A DNA stretch of 9,845 bases from Mycoplasmataceae bacterium (GCA_020024715.1 JAHHTJ010000015.1:1-9845), one strand, 5' to 3'; shown: positions 1 through 8,041, counted from the stretch's first letter. Program-made: numbers and translations. Notes: generated by a model from the letters alone, not told the origin.

Positions 1-271
1 TATGATTATTAAAGCTAATAATTTAATTAATGCAAAGAAATTTAATGAGTTAGCAAGTCAAAATGAAATGTTAAAAGAAATTTTTAATTTATTTAATCAT
101 GAATTTTATATATATGCATATACAAGTAATGAAATTAAGCAAATTTATAAGAACCCAATAAAATTTGATGAAAATAAATATAATGAATACGTTAGTGAAT
201 TAAAAAAGATAGATAGTAAAGAAGATGATATAGAAAATTGAACTAATAAAATGATTTTTAAGGAGAAGTAA
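1..271 (+). CDS. dnaX: DNA polymerase III subunit gamma/tau, C-terminal end (partial)
   Basis: The reading frame is open from the window edge and ends with TAA at 269-271, so only about the last 89 residues of a longer protein are present. One TGA (239-241) lies in frame and is read as Trp, after which the protein continues TNKMIFKEK. No catalytic motif is left: the fragment is a charged, Lys/Glu/Asn-rich helix-strand segment (for example LFNHEFYIYAYTSNE). The call rests mainly on context: in Firmicutes and Mollicutes dnaX sits directly before ybaB and recR, and the C-terminal end of DnaX is typically of this composition. DnaX is the clamp-loader ATPase subunit of the replicative polymerase. 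The ribosome binding site of ybaB (AAGGAG, 260-265) lies inside this gene's last codons, so the two are very probably one transcript. The ATG at position 2 is internal, not a start. Confidence 0.7.
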
Positions 272-276
272 TAATT

Positions 277-552
277 ATGGATATGAAAAGAATGATGCAA
301 CAAGCTAAAGCAATACAAAAACAAATGAATGATAAATTAGAAAAATTTGATTCTACTAAATATGAATATGATTATAAGAATTTAATTAAAATTACAATTT
401 ATGGTAATTTAAAGATTGAAAAAATTGATATTGATAGTGCATTAATTGATAAAGATGACAAAATTACTTTACAAGAAATGATTGCTGAAGCAGTTAGTGA
501 AGCTACTCAAGATCTTGTGAATGAAAGAGAACAAATTACTAAAGTTCTTTAA
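277..552 (+). CDS. ybaB: YbaB/EbfC family nucleoid-associated protein
   Basis: A small 91-residue protein with the typical YbaB layout: an amphipathic N-terminal helix (MDMKRMMQQAKAIQKQM), a short beta region around residues 28-55 (YEYDYKNLIKITIYGNLKIEKIDID), then a C-terminal helix (LQEMIAEAVSEATQDL). The family forms dimers that bind DNA and is encoded almost universally between dnaX and recR, exactly as here. Its precise role is not settled; nucleoid association and a link to recombinational repair have been proposed. The start at 277 is preferred over the ATG at 283 because family members begin with the same Met-rich stretch. The AAGGAG at 260-265 is 11 bases upstream, a rather long spacing. 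No TGA codon occurs in this gene. The gap to dnaX is 5 bases and to recR 3 bases. Confidence 0.92.
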   Translation: MDMKRMMQQAKAIQKQMNDKLEKFDSTKYEYDYKNLIKITIYGNLKIEKIDIDSALIDKDDKITLQEMIAEAVSEATQDLVNEREQITKVL

Positions 553-555
553 CAC

Positions 556-1173
556 ATGGATAATCAATTATTAGATTTACAGTATTTAATAGATGCAATA
601 TCATCGTTACCAGGAATTGGGAAAAAGAGCGCTAGAAGAATTGCGAATTTTTTAATAAGTAGTAGTGATGAATACATAATGAAATTTATTAAAAGAATTG
701 AAAATGCAAAAAATAACATAGTATTGTGTACTCATTGTAATAATTTAACAAATTTTCAACAATCATTATGTTATATCTGTAGTAATAAACAAAGAGATAA
801 ATCAAAATTATGTATTGTAAGTTCAGTTGAAGATTTAAATATTATTGAAGAAAGCAATAAATATAATGGTTTGTATTATGTTTTATGAGGTGAATTAAAT
901 ATTAAGAAAACAATTGATATTTCAGAATTAAATACTAATAAATTATTTAAACAATTTGAAAATAGTGATTTAAAAGAAGTAATCATTGCAACTAATTTAA
1001 CAATAAATGGTAGATTTACAGCAGCTTCAATATATGAAAAAGGTAAAAAGATTAATTCAAAATTAATTTTTAGTCAGTTAGGATTTGGATTACCAATAAA
1101 TGCTTCAATTGATTATGCAGATGTTGAAACAATCGGTTATTCTATTAGTAATCGAACCAAAATAGACAAATAA
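556..1173 (+). CDS. recR: Recombination mediator protein RecR
   Basis: A 205-residue protein, normal length for RecR (about 200), once TGA at 886-888 is read as Trp111. Domains in order: helix-hairpin-helix at about residues 13-31 (LPGIGKKSARRIA); a four-Cys zinc finger at C58, C61, C72, C75; a TOPRIM domain starting near residue 85 (LCIVSSVEDLNIIEES); and the conserved C-terminal segment at about 173-200 (SQLGFGLPINASIDYADVE). RecR works with RecO (and RecF) to load RecA on gapped single-stranded DNA. The start follows the ybaB stop by three bases and has no clear Shine-Dalgarno, which suggests translational coupling to ybaB. The stop codon overlaps the 3' T run of the SRP RNA gene on the other strand, so recR and that RNA gene converge end to end. 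Confidence 0.96.
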
Positions 1174-1254
1174 AAAGCTATTACACACAAAAACTTATCT
1201 TAGTGCTGCTTTATTTCTAACCTGACACGGTTCGATGTTTATGTTGTAATAGCT
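1172..1254 (-). ncRNA. ffs: Signal recognition particle RNA, small bacterial type (4.5S/scRNA)
   Basis: Read on the minus strand, bases 1227-1195 give GUGUCAGGUUAGAAAUAAAG followed by CAGCACUAAGAU, matching the universal SRP RNA helix 8 core (GUCAGGUCCGGAAGGAAGCAGC in Firmicutes). The apical part folds as UUA-GAAA-UAA, a GNRA tetraloop closed by three pairs, and the flanking GUG/CAC and AUC/GAU pair. The ends form a perfect 10-bp stem (1245-1254 with 1176-1185), which continues inward with ACAUAAAC against the U/G-rich strand. The RNA is about 79 nucleotides and is followed by five T (1176-1172), a natural intrinsic terminator. It pairs with the Ffh GTPase to target membrane proteins co-translationally. 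In Bacillus the gene also lies next to dnaX-ybaB-recR, supporting the call; here it lies after recR and in the opposite direction. Confidence 0.93.
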
Positions 1255-1260
1255 AGAATA

Positions 1261-1266
1261 ATTATA
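1261..1266 (-). promoter_or_regulatory. ffs: Probable -10 box of the SRP RNA gene
   Basis: On the minus strand these bases read TATAAT, a perfect -10 hexamer, six bases before the A at 1254 that begins the terminal stem of the SRP RNA. Position and sequence fit a start at 1254. The -35 region about 17 bases further up reads TTTCCT-like and is weak, as is usual in mollicutes. Confidence 0.65.
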
Positions 1267-1281
1267 TAACATATATATAAA
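1265..1281 (+). promoter_or_regulatory. Candidate -10 region for prs, overlapping the divergent SRP RNA promoter
   Basis: On the plus strand the AT-rich spacer offers TATAAC (1265-1270) and TATAAA (1276-1281) as possible -10 boxes for the prs operon. The first overlaps the TATAAT of the minus-strand SRP RNA promoter. A TTGTAA at 1244-1249 could act as a loose -35 for TATAAC but is only 15 bases away. In DNA this AT-rich such hexamers arise by chance, so confidence is low; the support is the divergent gene layout and the absence of any other gap before prs. Confidence 0.3.
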
Positions 1282-1315
1282 GTAGGAAAAAAATATGTAG
1301 AGTAGGAAAAATATG
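1281..1315 (+). repeat. Tandem duplicated ribosome binding site and ATG before prs
   Basis: Two near-identical units lie in tandem: AGTAGG plus seven A plus TATG (1281-1297) and AGTAGG plus five A plus TATG (1301-1315). Each carries an AGGA at 5-7 bases from an ATG, so each looks like a complete translation start. The first ATG (1295-1297) is followed at once by TAG (1298-1300), giving a start-stop pair with no coding; the second ATG (1313) opens prs in the same frame. The second copy therefore decides the prs start. See the findings for possible roles. Confidence 0.8.
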
Positions 1316-2386
1316 AAAATAGATAAAAACAAAATTCTAATCTTTGGATTAGATGAACAAAATGAATTAGCTTCAGAAATTGCTAATAAATTAGGAGTTG
1401 AATTAGCAAAAGTAACAGTCAAAAAATTCTCGGATGGGGAATGATATTTAAGATTATTAGAATCTGCAAGATATAAAGATTGTTATATCGTACATTCAAC
1501 TTCAACACCTGTTAATGATAATTTAATGTTATTGATGATTTTGGTTGATGCATTAAAACGAGATAGTGCTAAATCAATAACTGCAATTATTCCATACTTT
1601 GGTTATGCCAGACAAGATCGAAGAAATAATAATCGTGAACCCATTGTTTCTAAATTGGTAGCTGATTTATTGGCTACAAGTGGAATAAATCATTCTATTT
1701 TCATGGATATTCACGCAGAACAATTACAAGGTTTCTTTTCTTTCCCTACCGATAATTTAAGTGCTACCACTTTATTATTAAATCGTTATATTGATGATAT
1801 AATCGCTTCAAATAAAACTAAAAAAGTTTTAAATGAAGAGTTTATTTTGGTATCACCAGATTATGGTGGAGTAAAAAGAATTCGCGCTTTAGCTGATTCA
1901 CTTAATTTAAATATTGCAATTGTAGATAAGAAAAGAACAAACATCAATGAAGTTGAAGTTGGTGAAATTTTAGGTGATGTTAAAGATAAAAATTGCATTG
2001 TCGTTGATGATATTGTAGATACTGCTGGTACGATGGTTGGTGCTTGTAAATTAATTAAAAGTAGAGGAGCAAAATCAGTTACTTGTATAGGTACTCATCC
2101 TGTTTTAGCAGGTGCAGCATATGAACGTTTAACAGAAGCATTTAATAATAAATGGATTGATAAATTGTATATTACAAATTCAATTAGTTTAAAACCAAAA
2201 TTTAGAGATATTAAACAAATTGTAACAGTTTCATTAGCAAATTTATTTAGTCAGCTTATAGAAGTTGATCAAACTTGTTGTTCTAATTATTATTCAATTT
2301 GTAATGATTATCAAACTAGTTTTGTTGAAAAATTAGCAAGATGTCAAAAGGTTAATAATGAACATAAAAGAAAATATAAAAAATAA
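1313..2386 (+). CDS. prs: Ribose-phosphate pyrophosphokinase (PRPP synthetase)
   Basis: It makes PRPP from ribose 5-phosphate and ATP, the precursor for nucleotide salvage, in the cytoplasm. The protein has 357 residues, with TGA at 1442-1444 read as Trp44. Family motifs in order: FSDGE (39-43), IPYFGYARQDRR (93-104), the DIHAEQLQGFF segment (132-142, His134 in the active site), SPDYGGVKR (181-189), and the PRPP-binding loop VVDDIVDTAGT (230-240). Family members usually end near residue 320; here a further tail of about 38 residues follows, with four Cys and a basic end (NNEHKRKYKK). The start at 1313 has AGGA five bases upstream and is needed to include FSDGE; later ATGs such as 1526 would remove it. 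The tail overlaps rnmV by 29 bases, so the two are probably translated from one mRNA. Confidence 0.96.
2346..2351 (+). promoter_or_regulatory. Ribosome binding site of rnmV inside prs
   Basis: AAAAGG lies six bases before the ATG at 2358, within the coding sequence for the prs tail. It supports the 29-base overlap as a genuine start, since no other ATG before the TOPRIM motif is available. Confidence 0.5.
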
Positions 2387-2915
2387 AAAGAAATTAGATT
2401 TTGTAATTGTGGTTGAAGGTAAAGCTGATACTAACAAGTTACAAAGTTTGTTTGATGTACAAACTATTGAAACTAATGGTTCTGCAATTACTAGTAATTG
2501 TATTAATTTAATTAAAAATGTAATTAATCAAAAAATAAATATTGTTTTCTTGTTAGATCCAGATGTTATGGGAAACAAAATAAGAGATAGATTAAATAAT
2601 TTATTTCCTGATGTGTTAAATTTATTTGTTCAATATTCTGATATGGATAAAAGTAAAGAAAAAATTGGTATTGCTGAGACTAGAGATGAAATTTTAGTTG
2701 ATTTATTAACTAATATCAATTTTACAAATAATAAAAAATCTAGTGATTTAGTTTGATCTGATATTTTAGATTTAAATATTATTTTTGATTCAAAAAATAA
2801 AGAAAAACTTATTAATTTTTATCATTTACCAAAAGTAAATAATAAAAAGCTATTTCAATATCTAAAAATGTTAAAAATAAGTAAAGAAGAATTAAAAGAT
2901 GTCATCAATAAGTAA
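2358..2915 (+). CDS. rnmV: Ribonuclease M5 (5S rRNA maturation)
   Basis: A 185-residue TOPRIM-domain protein. The glutamate motif VVEGKADT (18-25, Glu20) and the DxD motif LLDPDVMGNKIR (65-76, Asp67 and Asp69) match RNase M5, where VVEGKxDT and TDPDxxGExIR are usual. The downstream KIGIAET (102-108) corresponds to the family's KVGVEHA-type segment. RNase M5 trims both ends of the 5S rRNA precursor, helped by ribosomal protein L18. TGA at 2754-2756 is read as Trp133; stopping there would remove the last 50 or so residues, which carry the C-terminal domain. The start overlaps prs by 29 bases and the end overlaps rsmI by 17. In Firmicutes rnmV is often followed by ksgA; here a different rRNA methylase gene follows. 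DnaG and topoisomerases share the TOPRIM fold but are much larger. Confidence 0.9.
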
Positions 2916-3765
2916 ATTAAGTAATAATCCACATTTGATTGTTGTTGCCACACCAATTGGGAATTTAAAAGAAATAAACGAAAGAGCAATTAATGCAATA
3001 AATAATAATAAATATTTATTTTGTGAAGATACAAGAACAACGAAGCAATTATTAAGTTTATATGATATAAATTATCAAGATAAATATTTTATTTCTTACC
3101 ATAAATATAACGAACAATCTCGCATTGAAGAAATACTACAAATTTTGCAAAACAATAATATTGTTTTATTATGTGATGCGGGATATCCTGGATTTAGCGA
3201 TCCTGGATATGCAGTGATAAATGTATGTATTAAAAATAATATTTTTGTAGAAGTTATAAATGGCGCAAATGCATTTATTAATGCTTTAATTACAAGTGGC
3301 TGAAGTAATCTTCCTGCGACATTTTATGGATTTATTGACTGAAATGATACTAAAATTAATGATTTTATTTTTCCGAATACAATATTGTGTTTTTATGAGT
3401 CTGTTCATCGTATTAATAAATCATTAAAAATTATGTATAAAATCTTTGGTGACATAAATGTTTGTGTTGTAAAAGAATTAACGAAATTAAATGAAACTCA
3501 TTATTATGGCAATTTAGCAGATATAGAAATTAGTGATGAAGAATTAAAAGGAGAATTTGTTATTTTGCTAAATAACTTGCACATTAAAGCATCTTGTAAT
3601 AATTTATCAAATATTAAGAATGAATTTAATTTATTTACTAAAGCATTTAATAAATCTAATTTAAAAAATAAAATAAAGTTATTTTTAGAAATCAAAAAAA
3701 TTAAAGATATTAAACCTAATGAATTATATGATGAAATTATCAAGGAGAAAAATAATGAAAATTAA
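2899..3765 (+). CDS. rsmI: 16S rRNA (cytidine(1402)-2'-O)-methyltransferase
   Basis: A 288-residue member of the tetrapyrrole methylase fold, family RsmI, normal length, with two TGA-Trp codons (residues 135 and 148). Motifs: VVATPIGNL at the N-terminus (15-23), FCEDTRTTKQLL (41-52), CDAGYPGFSDPG (92-103, usually SDAGTPGISDPG), CFYESVHRI (164-172, usually FYEAPHR), and KELTKLNE (192-199). It methylates the ribose of C1402 in the decoding centre of 16S rRNA, using S-adenosylmethionine. The PGPSA stretch conserved before the second half is replaced by NGANA (121-125). The start at 2899 lies inside rnmV, with no strong Shine-Dalgarno, and places the TPIGNL motif at the family's usual distance from the N-terminus. 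The 3' end overlaps rarA by 11 bases. Confidence 0.94.
3742..3747 (+). promoter_or_regulatory. Ribosome binding site that sets the rarA start
   Basis: AAGGAG lies seven bases before the ATG at 3755, a strong site for this genome. It favours 3755 over the upstream in-frame ATGs at 3719, 3728 and 3731, which would add a basic stretch (KLSRRKI) not expected in the family. Confidence 0.8.
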
Positions 3766-4981
3766 TAATCATCAAATTGATGATTTTAATGACATTATTG
3801 GACATCAAGAATTATTTGCTAAAAATAAAATTTTTGATTTAATAATTCATCAAAAACATATAATCAATTTAATATTGTGTGGCCCAAGTGGTATTGGTAA
3901 AACATCAATTTTAAATTTATTGATAAAAAAATTAGATGTTGATGTTTTAGATTTTAATCCATTAACTGATAAAAAAGAAAAACTTGTACAATTTATTCAA
4001 GCACCTTCATTATTAAAAAAAGTTGTTTTAATTAATGAGATTCATAACATGAATAAAGATAAACAAGATATTTTATTAGAAGCATTAGAAACAAAAAGAA
4101 TATTCCTTTTTGCATCAACTAATACAAACCCATACTTTAGTTTAAATAAAGCATTGATATCTAGATCATTTTTAATTTTACTAAATGAAATATCAAAACA
4201 AGATTTAATGCTTGGATTGAATCATTTTGTTAAAAAAATAAAATGTAAACGTGATTACACACAAGTAATTGATTTAATTAGTAAGTATTTATGACATGAT
4301 GTTAGAAAAGCAATTAATACCTTAATTTTAATTATCAATCTTTATGATGATAGTAAAGAATTTGATTTAAATGATATCACTCAATTTATTAAAAATAATC
4401 AAATATTTGTGAGCAATAATTCTGATGAATTTCATGATTTAAAATCAGCATTTCATAAATCATTAAGAGGAAGTGATCCTGATGCTAGTTTATATTACTT
4501 ATATCAATTAATTAAAGTTGGTGATTACCAAGCGATTTATCGTAGATTAATTGCTTGTTGTTATGAAGATGTTGGTTTAGCTAATCCTAATTTATCAATA
4601 CGAGTAATGAGTGCAATTAATGCATGTGAATTTTTAGGAGCTGCAGAAGCTTTTCAGGTTTTAGCTTTTATTACTGTTGATATTGCGTTGAGTCAAAAAT
4701 CTAATTCAACTTATCAAGCATTAACAGAAGTTAAAACCTTAATTGAAGAAGGATGCGATTATAAGTGTCCTAATTATTTAAAAAATGGTTCATTAAAATA
4801 TGATGATCTTATTAAAGATAAAACAAGCTATAAATATCCTCATAATTTTAAAAATAATTGGGTAAAGCAGCAATATCTTCCAAATCAAATAAAAAATCTC
4901 AAATTTTATAAACCTAATTTATACTCTAATTATGAACAAAAAATATTGCAATATTGAAATAAGGTAAAAAACAATGAATAA
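3755..4981 (+). CDS. rarA: Replication-associated recombination protein A (AAA+ ATPase, MgsA/RarA family)
   Basis: A 408-residue protein close to the family length, with TGA-Trp at residues 180 and 401. Features in order: Walker A CGPSGIGKTS (42-51); Walker B position VVLINEIH (90-97), where the usual Asp is Asn94 before Glu95; sensor 1 ASTNTNPYFSLN (120-131); arginine finger LISRS (134-138, Arg137); sensor 2 HDVRKAINTL (181-190); and the RarA-specific C-terminal tetramer domain with FHKSLRGSDPDASLYYL (233-249), YEDVGLANP (270-278) and YPHNFKNNWVKQQYLP (361-376). The C-terminal motifs separate it from DnaX and RuvB. RarA acts at stalled replication forks, near SSB and the clamp. It overlaps rsmI by 11 bases and metG by 8, so it is translated within the same operon. 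Confidence 0.94.
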
Positions 4982-6545
4982 AAAAAATTATTACATAACA
5001 ACACCAATTTATTATCCTAGCGCTAAGCCACATGTAGGTACTGCTTATACAACTGTTTTAGCTGATGTTTTAGCAAGATATAAAAAATTACTAGGACATA
5101 ATGCTTTTTTAACAACAGGAACTGATGAACACGCATTAAAAATTTTAAATAACGCAAAAAAAGCAAATAAAGAACCAATCGAATTTGTTAATGATTTTGT
5201 GTTAGTTTTTAAAGAATTATGAAAAGAATTAGACATTAATTATGATGCATTTATTAGAACAACTGATAAAAAACATGAAAATGTTGTAAAAAAAGTGTAT
5301 GAAAAATTAAATGAAAAAAACTTATTAGAATTAAAAGAATGAATTGGTTGATATTGTCCAAATTGTGAAGAAAATTATGCAATGAATAATATTCAAAAAA
5401 TTGGTGATCAATATTTTTGCACTTCTAAACACCAATTAGTACAAAAAAAAGAAGAATCATTATTTTTTAAATTATCTAATTTTACTAATTGGATTAAAAA
5501 ATTATTATTTGATGAACAACCAAATTTAATTTATCCAAAAGAAAGAAAAAACGAATTATATAATAGTTTTATCAAAGATGGATTAGAAGATTTAAGTATT
5601 TCTAGAATTTCGCAAGATTGGGGAATTGAAGTTTTAGCAGATGTATATAAAACTAATAATAAAACTCATGTAGCTTATGTTTGAATTGATGCATTATTTT
5701 CATATCTTAGTGCATTAGATTATTTACAAACAAATGATAATAATTTTCAACAATATTGAAATAATAATAATTCTGAAATAATTCATTTAATGTCAAAAGA
5801 AATAACGAGATTTCATGCAATTTATTGGCCAATTTTTTTACATAATTTAAATTTAAGATTACCTTCTAAAATTATTGCTCACGGTTGGATTGTAACACCA
5901 GAAGGAAAAATGTCAAAATCATTAGGTAATGTAATTGATCCATTTGATTATATTAATGAATACGGAAGCGATGCATTAAGGTTTTATTTAGTAAAAGGAT
6001 TAATTTTAGAAAACGATTCTATTTTTTCTAAAGATCGTTTTATAGAAATTTATAATACTTATTTAGCAAATACTTTTGGAAATCTTGCTTCTAGAACAAT
6101 CGCTATGATTAACAAATATTTTAATGGTATAGTTCCAGATGTTCAAAGATATAATTTTTATAATTCTTATTATTTAAGTTTAACTAATGTTATTAGCGAC
6201 ATTAACTTAGCAATAGATGAAAATGATTTTACAAAAATAGTTAATATTATCATTGAGTTAAATCAAGTAGTTAATGACTTAATAGAAAAAGAAAAACCAT
6301 GAACTTTATTTGCTGAACAAAAAAACGAACAACTACAAGAATTATTACATTTATTAACTAATATTGTAAGAATAACATTTTATTATTTATCTCCAATATT
6401 AACAATAGCAAGTAAAGAAATTTTAAGTGCTTATGCTATTGACATAAAGCAAATAAATCAAGATAATATTAATAATTTTCGTTTAATTAATAATTTAAAA
6501 ACAAATCCATTAAGAATCATTTTTAAAAGAATTAACAAAAATTAA
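4974..6545 (+). CDS. metG: Methionine--tRNA ligase
   Basis: A class I aminoacyl-tRNA synthetase of 523 residues that charges initiator and elongator tRNA-Met. Motifs: the HIGH counterpart HVGT (20-23) in YYPSAKPHVGTAY, TGTDEHALKI (47-56), an inserted zinc knuckle with C128, C131, C149 and H153, and KMSKS (312-316) in GWIVTPEGKMSKSLGN. The C-terminal helical anticodon-binding domain follows; there is no appended EMAP/Trbp111-like dimer domain, so this is the short form. Six TGA-Trp codons occur (for example three at 5220-5351), next to four TGG, so reading TGA as stop would cut the gene into several pieces. The start overlaps the rarA end by eight bases. The next gene is 125 bases away, so metG is probably the last gene of the prs operon, although I see no clear terminator hairpin after it. 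Confidence 0.97.
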
Positions 6546-6670
6546 TTATTATTTCTTTATCAAAATATTCTTAAATTTTTTATAACGTTTTTCCTTATGT
6601 GACTGTAATTTATTTTAATTTTAAATATTTTCATATGTTTTATAATTAAATAGAACAATAGGTACATGAA
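6546..6670 (+). promoter_or_regulatory. Gap between metG and asnS with probable asnS promoter
   Basis: A TATAAT lies at 6641-6646, with a start of transcription expected near 6653 and an AGG at 6660-6662 eight bases before the asnS ATG, so the leader would be about 18 bases. The -35 position (about 6618-6623) is AT-only and not informative. No tRNA-like cloverleaf, T-box features or intrinsic terminator is visible, and the leader is too short for a riboswitch. The rest of the gap appears to be AT-rich spacer. Confidence 0.5.
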
Positions 6671-8038
6671 ATGAAAATAGAAACTTTTAAAGACTTAGAA
6701 TCTACATATGAAAAAACAGCATTAGAAAATGAATTAATTACTATTCAATGTTGAGTTAGGAATAACCGTTCATCTGGTAAAATTGGATTTTTAAATGTTA
6801 CTGATGGAACAGCTAGAAATATTCAAGTAGTATATAAAAAAGATATTATTAATAATTTTAATGAAGTTAATCGATTTACTGTTTGAACAGCAATTGAAGT
6901 TACTGGAAACATTATTCTTAAAGAAAATGAAGATAAATATGAAATTAATGCAACTAATATTAAATTACTAGCAACATCAGATTCAGATTTTCCTTTGCAA
7001 AATAAAGAACATTCTTTTGAATTTTTGAGAGATATTAGTCAACTAAGACCAAAATCTAATTTATTCAATGCAGTAATGAGAATTAGAAGTGAAGCTAGTT
7101 TTGCAGTACACGCTTTTTATCATCATTTTAACTTTATTTATTTGAATTCTCCAGAAATTACTGAAAATGATGGAGAAGGTGCAGGAGAAAATTTTGTTGT
7201 TAAAACAAAAGATAATAAAAATTTCTTTGGAGAAGAAGCATATTTAACTGTAACTGGACAATTACATGCTGAAGCTTATGCACAAGCATTTAAAAATGTT
7301 TATACTTTTGGTCCAACATTTAGAGCAGAAAATTCGCATACAAATCGTCATATTGCTGAATTTTGAATGATTGAACCAGAAATGGCTTTCAATGATCAAA
7401 GGTATGGAATGGGTGTTGCTGAAGCTCAATTAAAGTTTGTTATAAAATGAATTTTAGATCATTGTCAATATGAACTTAAAATTTGTGCTAAAAAAAATGA
7501 TGAAAATTTAATTAATAAATTAAAAAAATATTTAACAAAATCATTTCCGATTATTGATTATAAAGATGCTGTTGATTTATTAAAGAAACATCAAGAAGAA
7601 AAGCAAGTAATTTTTGAAAATAAAGATCTTTATTTTGGTATGGATTTAGCTAGTGAACATGAAAAATACATTTGTGAAAAAGTTTATGATATGCCAACAT
7701 TTATTATTAATTATCCTAAAGAAATTAAAGCATTTTATATGAAATTAAATAATGATGATAAAACAGTTGCTGCTTTTGATTGTTTAGTTCCTGGAATTGG
7801 TGAAGTAGTTGGAGGAAGTGAAAGAGAAGCAAATATTGAAAAAATTTTAATTCGCTGTAAAGAATTAAAAATTAATCCAGAAAAATTACAATGATATATT
7901 GATTTAAGAAAATATGGATATTATAAATCAGTTGGATTTGGAATTGGTTTTGAAAGAATGATCATGATGTTAACAGGTATTGAAAATATTAGAGATGTTA
8001 TTCCATTTCCAAGATTTCCAGGTTCTATTAAATTTTAA
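6671..8038 (+). CDS. asnS: Asparagine--tRNA ligase
   Basis: A class IIb synthetase of 455 residues, normal for AsnRS. The N-terminal OB-fold (about 20-105) binds the anticodon (for example QCWVRNNRSSGKIGFLNV). The catalytic domain shows LTVTGQLHAEAY, motif 2 FRAENSHTNRHIAEFWMIEPE (217 onward) and motif 3 GFGIGFER (422-429), ending in IRDVIPFPRFPG. The FRAENS/RHIAEFWMIEPE pattern and the FPRFPG ending distinguish AsnRS from AspRS and LysRS. Five TGA-Trp codons occur and no TGG. The ATG at 6671 is chosen because the ATG at 6666 is out of frame and AGG at 6660-6662 is well placed. pgsA begins three bases after its stop, so asnS, pgsA and the cinA-like gene form one operon. Confidence 0.97.
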
Positions 8039-8041
8039 TAA

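Noticed and set aside
1176..1254. Inverted repeat as a plus-strand terminator for recR
   Set aside because: On the plus strand the stem is followed by AGAATAATT, not a T run, and the interior matches SRP RNA on the minus strand.
1195..1422. Minus-strand open frame of 75 codons with a hydrophobic stretch
   Set aside because: It lies across the 5' part of prs and most of the SRP RNA gene. Its hydrophobic run comes from the AT-rich spacer, and it has no plausible start signal.
3504..3743. Minus-strand open frame of 79 codons
   Set aside because: It is the antisense shadow of the rsmI 3' part, where code and motifs on the plus strand are clear.
5045..5236. Minus-strand open frame of 63 codons
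   Set aside because: It lies wholly opposite the conserved N-terminal catalytic region of metG.
5220..5790. metG as a broken gene with several premature stops
   Set aside because: All interruptions are TGA, at places where Trp fits (for example CPNC preceded by IGWY), and the frame resumes each time without shift.
6562..6631. Inverted repeat AAAATATT / AATATTTT between metG and asnS
   Set aside because: Eight AT-only bases about 55 apart are expected by chance in this composition, and no T run is suitably placed.
6546..6670. T-box or riboswitch leader before asnS
   Set aside because: The gap is 125 bases with a promoter only about 25 bases before the ATG, and no T-box sequence or stem set is visible.
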